64,000 nucleotides of DNA from Symsagittifera roscoffensis (taxonomy: Eukaryota; Xenacoelomorpha; Acoela; Convolutidae): contig NC_087062.1 of the NCBI RefSeq assembly GCF_963678635.1, positions 77,317,200-77,381,199 on the forward strand, read 5' to 3'. A program made the position numbers and the translations under genes. This document shows, piece after piece, positions 55,021-64,000 of the stretch (its first letter is position 1; every line of letters begins with the position of its first letter). Under the pieces are notes generated by a model. The model did not search any database and had not been told where the DNA came from. It was given only the letters and a program-made list of their open reading frames with translations.

Positions 55021-57503
55021 AAAAGTGCCTACAACAGCCGAATTTAATTGAGCCGACGTCATTTTGTTTACTCAATTCGACTAAAAGTTTTGACCCTGTT
55101 CAACATCATGATTTCACTGTTTAATTGTATGTAATCTCATAACAACAATGGGTTTTATCAATTTAAGATATCTGAGCAGATCATTTTGGCCGAACAAAGA
55201 TATACACTATTTGACAACAGAGATACACCTACAATTGAGTTTAATGGCGCCAATTTAACTTTTGTGATTCGATCATGTGAGAAAACAAAATTTAAGATCT
55301 CATGTACATAAAGTGAAAAATTTAAGAGCAAATTGCTGAAAGCAGTTGAATTCTTAATGTTGCTACAAATTAAATTGCTGCCTTCACTTTAGAAAGACAA
55401 AACATATCGCGCGTTAATTTTAACAAATTGATCTAAAGTAGTCAGCGTAGTCGTGAAATTAAATTCCTTTAACCAGGCAAAAGACTCAAGAACCAGTTAC
55501 TAAAAACACTTTTTTTAAAATTTCGTACAAAAATATGGGAAATCTTGACTTGGGAGAGCTCAAGAAATCAATTTGGTTAACCTAAAGTTCACAAAAGCTT
55601 AGAAAATTTTTGGAAGTCCGCCCCTGGTTCGAGAAAAACATAGATCTACCCCTGCTTATAAGTTTATAAAAGACAACCAGATGTAAATTATCTATAAAAA
55701 ATGAACTCAAAACGACAATTCTTTTGAGAAAATAAGAAATCATCTCAAAAAAGTCGTGTTAAAAAGTCAAAAATTGTCGAGAGAAAAAAACAACCCGAGC
55801 AAAATTATAATGCACTTACTTTCAGAGTCGATTAAACACGCTACTAAACATTAAGAAGCAGTGCTGTTCCGCTGTTCCATATTTTGAAACTTATAATTCA
55901 AAATTATGAAGAAAGTGAGAAATATATATATGCTTGAGGTTCTCGTTTTTTTTTTACTCAGATCAATTTTACAAAAACAATCGACAGCGTTGGGATCGGA
56001 CTTCCACGAGTGTTTGGAGAACTAAGCAGATGTGCTGACACTAACCTGAGTACGGTTGGAGGGTGGTCTTTTTAAAAAAAAATTACAATCTCGTCTGTAA
56101 GGGTGTCATAGTTTACCTATTTTAGCATTTCAAAGCTTATATATTATTTTCGAGTTTTTCAGGGTTTTTTCCTGATATATGAGCAGCTTTGCTTAAAGTT
56201 AATATTGAGTTCGAATAGATTAGATTGGCTTTTTTGAAATTTTAATTTTAATTTTTTTTTTGCTAAGAAAGCGCAAAACGAACCTTCCGAAAGAATTACT
56301 AATTATTTATAACCATTTTTCTTTTAGAACAAACAGTACTCGGTCGCTTTACTTGCTCGAAATTAGACTAAACACAAAAAATTCTTAACAATCGTTTTTA
56401 AAATGCGTTTGAATCACGAATGGAAGCAAGTTAGTAGGATGCATTTTTTGACCCATTCTGATAATTGCTTATAGTAAAAACAAAAAAAAAACAAAAAAAC
56501 CAACGCGTAGCCAAAGTTTTTCCCCATTTTCAATGGTCGAAAGAAAAAGTCATGCTCAAAATTTGAATTTAGTTAGCAATAACGAAATATTGCTCCAACA
56601 TTTGGAGATAATGTGTATGTTTTGCGCCAGACATGCTTTCTGTTCAGGCAGAATCAAAATTATATACGATCGGGAATGCTTTGATGAATGCGCAGATTGT
56701 CTGCATTTTCCTGTGCAGAACACTTAATATGTCAAAAAATTTGGCCTAACAAATTCAGTGTCTGCGGATCTAAATTATAATTCAAGATATAATTTCAAAC
56801 AAAAGTCGACCTTCTTTTTTATATTTAAAGTTTTAGTTTCAATTGAAGAAAGAATCAACAAATTATTACTAATTTCACTTGATTAATCCAGGAGCTATAG
56901 GTCGTTACGCAATAGGACACCAAACAAAATGCAAGTCCACAAAAAACTATTTTTTGAGCTTGATTGCTCAACTCTTTTCTTGTTGTTTTTTTCTTTTCTC
57001 CTAAAAAGATGTTGAATAACATTAAGCATCAAAATAAAATTTCTATAAAATTCTGCCAATTACGAAGATCTGAAATTTTCTGAAAATGACAAATTTTGAG
57101 ACAATCCTGTGACATCCGTTAGCTAGGTGTTCGAAACTTTACCTCTAAGTCACAAAAGGTTGCGCAACTCAAAGTAATTCTCTTTGTCTACAGTGAGAAT
57201 CAATGTCTGGACACATCGTAATACGGTCACCATAGACTGTAATTTAGACTGCAAATTTTAAATTTGACAACACTTTTTCATCAAAAAAAATTGCTAAAAG
57301 TAAAAATTCTTTTTTAATTACTCAGCTTAATTATATACCTTATGGCCCCGGTTGGAAATGTTTTAATTATATGTCGCATCAGTGCTAAATATTTTTGTTT
57401 TATCCCTGTCAGTGGCGAATAAACTATCGGCGGAAATATGGAAACTGGGCTTCAATACCCTGGACATAAGACCACTACCATAAGATCATTGCTATATTGA
57501 TCA
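55021..57503. other. Interior of the inverted-repeat structure, left part
   Basis: No coding is recognised. It includes the 3' end of a CAGGGGCGGAT MITE at about 55550-55655 and, from about 55980, a block paralogous to 60760-63690. Confidence 0.5.
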
Positions 57504-57759
57504 AAAAAGTCCACAGATAATTATATAGATACAGCAAATAATTAACATATTGATCAAAATCTTTGATTTTGCTAGCCAAAAGTACTCTTTTGTTTTGCAT
57601 AGAAAAACTCAATTGAACACGAAATAAGTTTTGTAATTATATGTTAATTATTTGCTGTATCTATATAAATATCTGTGGACTTTTTCTATGCAAAGCTTAT
57701 TTCGTGTTCAATTGAGTTTTTCTATGCAAAACAAAAGAGTACTTTTGGATAGCAAAATC
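57504..57759. repeat. Interlocked inverted repeats (A-B-A'-B')
   Basis: A (57504-57550) is the inverse of A' (57639-57685; TTAATTATTTGCTGTATCTA shared). B (57565-57628) is the inverse of B' (57696-57759; CGTGTTCAATTGAGTTTTTC shared). Each pair is nearly perfect over 45-64 bp. The order means the two hairpins cannot form at once without a pseudoknot-like crossing. Confidence 0.85.
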
Positions 57760-58281
57760 ACCTATAGTTTTTCTTTTTCACTATACCCTTAAAATTACCT
57801 GAAAAAACGTTACGACCTTTTCGATAGAAGCAATTTCTTTTCTCTTGTTATCTCAACTAACTTAAAGAAAAACCTTCAATTGAATTTTTAAGCCTGCTTC
57901 TGTTCCATTGGGAATGCCTATTGAAAAACAGCTATGTAAAAAGTGTAATTTAGCTATTATTACTTATAAGGTTTGTGTTTTTTGCTTTGTTTCTTCTTTA
58001 AATATTTCTTAAAAAATCTTACTGCAAATTCAAACATTTCGCCTAAAATCAGTATGGACTAATTTCGAGCCGGATGAAATCACCACGCACTCGCTAATAG
58101 ATAGAAAGATACCGCATTTTAATTGTGACGATTAACCCAAATTTTCAATTTTCTAGCCTCCGCAACGCTTGAAAAAGTGAAACATGCTATGACTGAAAAA
58201 CACAGTAAACCTTGCAAGCTATCTCCTCAAAATTTTCGAATTTTTCTGTTCAAAGACGCACTCCCAAATTATGCCTTTTTC

Positions 58282-58755
58282 GATTCTGTTTTTGTTCCGA
58301 CTTTCGATACGAAAGTAACGGAATATTTGTGCTCGGGGTGGGTTTTTTTTCTTCAGACAAATTTCGCCTTTTTAACTAGCCATTTTTGACGGAATGGCTA
58401 CTGTTGTCTTGAGCTTGAATTTGAAAAAATATATCACCTGTGATCATTTTTCATAAAGTTAGGGGGGTTAAAAATCTGCCATTTTGGCCAGTTTGGGACA
58501 ATTAACGCGCGAGATTTAATCCGTCTTACAAATCGTTCCAAATTGGTTCAAGGATGCTTTAATGCAATAATTGATTTGTTAATAGGCGCAAAATCTATCA
58601 TTTTGTACTTAATATGACATGTGGGGGGATGTTTTTACATAAAATTTCAAATTTTTTCTATTACATTGAAATTTTTCATGTTATTAAGTCTCCATAGACC
58701 TTAAAAGGCAGTCGGAACATTCAGGGCTTCGCCCTGATACAAGCAGTCTTGTTTG
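58282..58755 (+). repeat. Direct repeat, copy 1 (ends in the GCTTCGCCCTGA motif)
   Basis: Begins TTTTGTTCCGACTTTCGATACG and ends GGAACATTCAGGGCTTCGCCCTGATACAAGC-like. The same order of words recurs at 58795-59330. Confidence 0.75.
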
Positions 58756-58794
58756 TTTTTAGCAATTGCTAACTTTCACTATTAAAGTTTTAAT

Positions 58795-59330
58795 TTTTTT
58801 TTGTTCCGACTTTCGATACGAAAGTAACGGAATATTTGTCTCGGGGTGGTTTTTTTCTTCAGACAAATGTCGACTTTTCAACTAGCCAATTTTGACGGAA
58901 TTTTTTTTATATCATTCAAAAAGTATTGTTGCCCTGGGCTCAAATTTTAAAAGATATTTCACCTGTGATCATTTTTCGCAAAGTTGTGAGGGTTTAAAGA
59001 TTACCATTTTGGCCAATTTGGGACAATTAACGCGCGATATCTTTCGCGCTATTAACGCGTAAGCGGAGAGTTAATCCGTCTTAAAATCGTTCCAAATTGG
59101 TTGGAAAAATTTTATTTGCCATAATGGATTTGTTACAAGGAGCAAAATCTGTCCTTTTCTACTTTATGTGGCGTGTGGGGAATGGTTTTCATTTAAAAAA
59201 CAAAAATTTAAAAAAAAAATCATTTTATTTTAATACAATTAATTTTTTGATGTTATTACTGCTCCATAAAACCCTTAAAAAGTAGTTAGAACATTCAGAA
59301 CTTCGCCCTTACACGAGCAGTCTTGTTTTC
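58795..59330 (+). repeat. Direct repeat, copy 2, merges with the right arm
   Basis: Same start (TTTTGTTCCGACTTTCG) and similar end (AACATTCAGAACTTCGCCC) as copy 1. Its 3' part is also the inner end of the right inverted arm. Confidence 0.75.
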
Positions 59331-59988
59331 ATTTGCTATCAATAAACAACTAAACAACTAGTAGTTTGGAAAAAAAAACTGAAAAACAAAATAAAAAAAT
59401 ATTTTCTCAGTTTATGTACTTTTTTAATGATTTTCCCAGTTTTTGATTTTTTTGCATATATATATATATGGTTATGGCTAAATTTTTTTGTGATGAAAGT
59501 TATTAAACCAGTTTTTTATTGCTAAATTTTAATTTATTAATAAATCATGTCACGCAAACACAAAATTATTTACAGAAAAAGTTTTGTGTCTGAAATGTAA
59601 TATTATTTGGAACAAAATGCTGAAAACGGTTGGTATTTAAATGATTGAAACAACCACTTACGCTTTAAAAGGACAGAACAGATTGCTCCTTAATTATTTC
59701 AATTTGAAGAGAAGTTTTGAAAACAGTCGAAAAATGAGAAACAAACATCAAATCAGAAACAATGTGCTTTTTTTGGAAGTCAGATAGAATGGCAATCAAA
59801 CATTTAGAGGCAATGATGTTCCTTTTTTCCGAGAAAATATATATGACGTTTAATTATATAATTTTTAATCAGACCAGCTTCACAAAAACTGACAGCGCTG
59901 GGATCAAAGTTCGAGCAAGTTTTGGAGTATTAAACAGGCTTGCTGGCATTAGCTTAAGTATGGTTGCAGATTGCTCGTTTAAAATACT
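59169..59988 (+). repeat. Right arm of the 5.9-kb inverted-repeat structure
   Basis: Reverse complement of 54060-55020, lacking about 145 bp. It ends at AAAATACT, where homology to the left arm stops. Confidence 0.85.
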
Positions 59989-60759
59989 TGATACTTTTAA
60001 TAAGTGAATGCTTTATACGTGTCAAACTACCGCGACTCATTTCAGTTTAAACTTTCCAGCTCTATATAGGACTCAAGTATAACCACTTAATACTTGATGC
60101 AGTACCAGTCCAAAAAACGTAGTTTATCTTAAATCAATTATGGTGCAGACGGAAAAATTGGGGCTTCGTCCTGATATACAAGCAGTCTTCTCAAAAAACT
60201 TACGAATGATTTTGAATGGATCACATTGCCTTTCCTTCCAATAAAAAAAATTTTCATGGATCAAAATTGATATTAACAAAGAGTGAAGAAGGAGGCCAGC
60301 GAAGTGATTCTTTCACTTCAAGGACTTATTATAAAGAAAGAGCTTTCAAAGACAAACCTACTACAACCTAATAAAAAGTTTCGGAATTAATTGAAAAATT
60401 TCATGTATGTGACAAGCCGGAAATGAGCTTGTTCACGTTTTGGCGTAGTTTGTCCAAAATTTTTTTCCCAATATACCAAAAAGCTAATTGCAGATAAAAT
60501 TTCAAACAGGTAAAAGTAGCAAAGAATGATCCTACCACATTCAATAACACAAAAAAAAATATAGATTTTTTTGTATTTATTTTCCTTTTGATGGTAGTAC
60601 TATAACAACTATAAAAACAGAGAGAGAGAACTAAAAAAAACAAATAGAAAAATAATGATTCAGACATAATAGTCAACACTGTTTCTAACACTTCTTTTTC
60701 ACTAAGCTTTTTAAATGTTGAATGTTTTTTATGGGCAAAGAAATAATAAATGAATATTC
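59989..60759. other. Intergenic, no gene
   Basis: A family end (GGGGCTTCGTCCTGATATAC) lies at 60155-60185. A 96-codon hydrophobic minus-strand frame (60401-60691) has no recognisable homologue and lies in T-rich DNA, so it is not called. Confidence 0.45.
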
Positions 60760-63690
60760 CAAAACTAGTTTTTAGTTATTTAAGTTTTAGCCTGAATGAC
60801 CATGCTTCTTTTTTAAATAACATTACGTGATCGCTGTACTCGCTCGGAGTTAGACTGTTTTTGAACAGTTTTAAAAAACGCTTGAATCAAGACTGGAGGA
60901 GCTACGATGAACTACAAAACCCGAAAAATTAACTACAATACCCGAAAACAAAATTCTTTCCACTTTCAAGGGTTGGAACAATAAGACAAGACTTTTTCAA
61001 TGGCTGAAAAATATAATGAGAAGAAACGTCAGACGTTCTTTCTGTTCAATTGAACCTAAAAATTATTGTAGTTTGAGAATGCTTTGATTTATGCGCGTTT
61101 TTTCTGCAAATTTATGTGCAGAAAACTTGAGAAGACCAGAAATTTAACTAAAAAAGCATCAACTTCTGTGGACAAAAAAGTTATTCCATATAAATTTTCG
61201 ATACAGAACCTAAAATAGTTTGTAATTTTTATTTGAATATGAAACTTGGCAACTATTAAAACTTGTTGAAAAAATTTTAGTCCTCTGATCCAACTTTTTT
61301 TTTGGCGAACGTAAAACTTTGCTAATCTAATCTGGAGTTTAAAGAAAACAGGCTTTTTGATAAAAGTTTACAAATCAACAAGCAAGATAAAGTCGAAACA
61401 AGCTGGTTTCTAAACAATATTAGGATGATTAAGTAAAAATTTAACAGTGAGAGTTATTTTTACATAAATAATTCAAGCCACCCAAAAAACTGATTAACTT
61501 GTACTTGTTCAAAGAAATGATTAAATTTTAATAAATCTCAGTTTTTTACTTTGACTTCATTTTGTGCTTTGTCAGATTTTTAGGCAAGCAATTCCGTTTC
61601 TTAGAACATATTTTAGCAACCGAAAACACCGATGAGTAACTTGCAAAAACCTATTCAAAATTTTTTCTATCTACTTCTTATCGACATTTTTGTTTTGAAA
61701 AACAAAAACAAAGTTTTTACTAGTCTTATTCGCTAAAAGTATTTATAATTTTAGTGAACAGATCAAAATTTATCAGCAAATCAAAATTTGTGATAAATAT
61801 TTCTGCAGGAAGTCTGTTGCTTTTCAAAAGCGGATCACGACATCTCTCATTTTTCCCATGAAGCAATCTGCTACACTCGTATATATATTTGGCGACTAAA
61901 ACTATTGACGTTTTTGTGTTCTAATCTTATGAAAAATATTTACGATAAAAAATTTGAGTTAAAATTCTGAGTTTTGAATGATTCTGAATTTTTTGTCTAA
62001 TCAAATTGTTTGTATTTACACTGCCTGTGTGTATTCATAAGTTCATTTGAAAAATACAGCAAATGTTAGAGTATCTTCTATGTTAGTTATCAAAACAAAC
62101 AAAGCTTTTTCCGCAAAAAGTAGAGATGTATCATCCGCAAATCAAACCGCTTGAACATGTTTTGCCACTTTAGTCCTAAAATCGTTAAAATTTAATATCC
62201 AAACTATCGGACCAAGCACTGTACTTTCTGGTAGCCCGTGATTTGCCGTAGCCCAGCAAGTTTTTGTGTCACCAGTGTTTCCGATTCGATACAAAACTTG
62301 GAAATAGTTGACGAGCTTGAGTTGAAAATCCGTTTGAAGTTAATTTTTCGACAAAAATTTTATGTGAGACAGGAATGAGTGATTTAGCAAGGTCAAAAAC
62401 AACAGCTAAGGTATAAAATTTTGCTTTAAAACTCGATACTATTTCTTTATTTAAAAATTTAATCGCGTAATTGACCACCTATTTTCTTGACAGCTAATTG
62501 GAAGCCAATTTTTAGTTTTTCTAGTTTAATTTAAGAAAGAAACAGAACTTTTTTTAAACCAGTTTTTGATAAAAGCTCTTGTTTCATATAATTAATGTAG
62601 GAGCAATAGGTTGTATTATTATAGGACAACTAAAAACAGCAACTTTGAAACTAATTTTTTCTTAGCTTGTTTGCTCAATTTTTTTTCTGGTAATTTTTTC
62701 TTCTAAATTGTCCTGTTTTGTTCACTCCATTAAAAAATATTTAAATGTTGTGAACTTCGAACCGATGCGAAGATCGTGACAAAAAGACTAGTAGAGGCAG
62801 GAAAAACGCACCAACATCAGATCTTTATGTTTGTTAAAGGACAGGTTTTAGTGACAGCCCACGGCGCAGACGATTGCTGCTCAAAACAAATGATTGCTGC
62901 TCAAAATGTGTAAATTTGAAACTATAATCGAAACATTGAAATATTTTTGTTTGGTTTTCTGAAATTGACAAATTTTGAAAACACTCGGTAGTTCAATATT
63001 TGAAAATTTACCCCAGATTTACAACAGTTGTTGCAACTCACGAGGTATCTAAAAACAATTGCACGGTTATCTAAAATGCTTTAACAGTAACGAGCTATGT
63101 ATCTGGACACATCGCAATACGGTCGCGATTGTCTGCAATTCAAACGCGATAGTCTGGAAACTTCGAACTTCAAATATGATTTACACTTTTTCCCAAAAAC
63201 AAAATTACATAACTGATGGAAATTTTCGTATTTTTATCTCACTAATATACCCCATGGCACCGGTTGGAAAACTTTTACACTGTCGCACCACTGGTGGAAA
63301 TTTTTGTTTCTGCGTGTCAGCGGCGACCCTGCTTTAGGAAATCGCGACCAATTTCCTAGGCCGCGATAGTCTGGAAACTGGCGTTTTGATCAATCGTTCA
63401 AGAAATGAAGAAGCTTGACCGCAATACTATGGACATAAAAACACAACATTGAACCGGGCTCTTTAGTTGTCATCACTCATTATTACAGAAACAAAAGACT
63501 GCAAACAGAAAAAAAAATTCAATTGATTCAGTAATTGTTGAACCTCCTGATTACCGCTCTAGTTTTTCAATGCAAAAATAGCTTTTTTTTAGGAAAAAAT
63601 CATATAACACAAACACGAATGAGCCGGATAAAATCACCGCTCACAAGTTAATAGAACGATAGATTGCGCATTAATTGCCCCAACTTAGCT
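60760..63690 (+). repeat. Paralogous copy of 55980-58160, interrupted by a LINE fragment
   Basis: Shared markers in the same order: TCGCTGTACTCGCTCGGAGTTAGAC against TCGCTTTACTTGCTCGAAATTAGAC; GGAGCAATAGG against GGAGCTATAGG; GGACACATCGCAATACGGTC against GGACACATCGTAATACGGTC; GCCGGATAAAATCACC against GCCGGATGAAATCACC. The second copy is about 1.2 kb longer because of the insertion at about 61300-62550. Confidence 0.7.
62090..62480 (-). pseudogene. LINE (non-LTR) reverse transcriptase relic
   Basis: The minus-strand frame 62478-62269 has KFYTLAVVFDLAKS (motif A, with the catalytic Asp kept), VSHKIFVEKLTSNGF and LFPSFVSNRKHW. In the next frame are GLPESTVLGPI (motif B) and FADDTSLLF (motif C, the YADD counterpart, about 62129-62145). 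One stop lies just before FADD and a shift near 62270. This order (A, B, FADD) is typical of Jockey/CR1-type LINEs. Non-LTR RT copies element RNA at the target site. Only about 130 codons remain. Confidence 0.8.
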
Positions 63691-64000
63691 AAACCGGCAA
63701 TTTCATAGCCTAAGAAAAAATAATCACAGCTGCAATATCCTTTCAAATTTAAGCACAAACCGTCAATACTTTTCGCATGGTAACTTAAAAAAAAATCATT
63801 TAAAACTGGCTAAAACCGAAATTTGTCTGAAAACAAAAGACAAATATTTCATCTTTTCTTCTTAAATTAGAGTCACAACGTATTTCAATTAGGGGCATTC
63901 TTGTTACACCCAATTAAGCGTGGAAAAAAACACACCCTAGCACAACACACCCTAGTTATCCTGGAGGGTAGCTACTTGTTAGGTTGAAAAGCCTGTTCTA
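63691..64000. other. Intergenic, no gene
   Basis: AT-rich, with a short duplication (ACACACCCTAG and ACACACCCTAG) near 63932-63953. Confidence 0.5.

Noticed and set aside
60401-60691. 96-codon hydrophobic minus-strand frame
   Set aside because: T-rich DNA generates Phe/Leu-rich frames; no homologue, no context.
1-64000. CRISPR array or bacterial operon
   Set aside because: Tandem repeats have no unique spacers of constant size, and all coding is of eukaryotic retroelement type with introns nearby.

Overview
This window is AT-rich, gene-poor, repeat-dense nuclear DNA of a metazoan, most likely an invertebrate. The evidence is eukaryotic splice sites, Ty3/Gypsy and LINE retroelements, MITEs, a SET-domain relic and a tRNA 3' end; I cannot name the species. 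It carries one 200-base run of N (41968-42167). I found no intact ordinary host gene. Most recognisable coding sequence belongs to transposable elements in various states of decay.

The centrepiece is a retrovirus-like LTR element of about 18.7 kb on the minus strand (23021-41683). Its LTRs are 410 bp (5', 41274-41683) and 392 bp (3', 23021-23412), both starting TGGAACC and ending AACTCA. Read 5' to 3' (right to left) it holds: 5' LTR, a candidate primer-binding site, a 1.2-kb leader, a small basic ORF (40020-39553), a second ORF overlapping it by 26 nt (39578-39183) that runs on in broken frames into gag, then gag with a CCHC knuckle, protease, reverse transcriptase, RNase H and a DD35E integrase with a GPY/F module ending at 31523. 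After pol come a transmembrane plus P/S/T-rich ORF (30693-29572, broken), an envelope-like glycoprotein (29381-26779, broken by one stop and one frameshift), and an intact unknown 585-codon ORF (26782-25025) whose ATG overlaps the env stop as ATGA. Gag to RNase H lies in one frame, so the ancestor probably made a single Gag-Pro-Pol precursor. The LTRs differ by only about 6 substitutions and 2 indels in my hand alignment, yet pol has about nine breaks. The accessory ORFs match no family I know and are the best candidates for undescribed biology.

Left of it (1-22.9 kb) lie: a hairpin and tandem repeats (1.2-2.1 kb); a decayed multi-exon gene of unknown family (2.2-5.6 kb); paired 206-bp repeats; a SET-domain methyltransferase relic on the minus strand (8.5-9.35 kb); unknown gene pieces at 10.2-11.8 kb whose last two exons join in frame; repeats built on GGAATC and CGGATTCC; and a heavily decayed plus-strand Gypsy element (14.2-19.1 kb) with recognisable gag, knuckles, RT, RNase H and integrase.

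Right of it (41.7-64 kb) are a tRNA-Arg-like 3' end cut by the assembly gap and a mosaic of non-autonomous elements. These include a hAT-like CAGGGGCGGAT MITE family (one copy complete, one holding a nested 387-bp element with 9-bp target duplications), an inverted MITE pair, a GTCGA-rich array, twin palindromes, a 5.9-kb structure with 0.8-0.96 kb inverted arms, an interlocked pair of inverted repeats, and a LINE reverse-transcriptase relic that interrupts the second of two paralogous 2-3 kb blocks.
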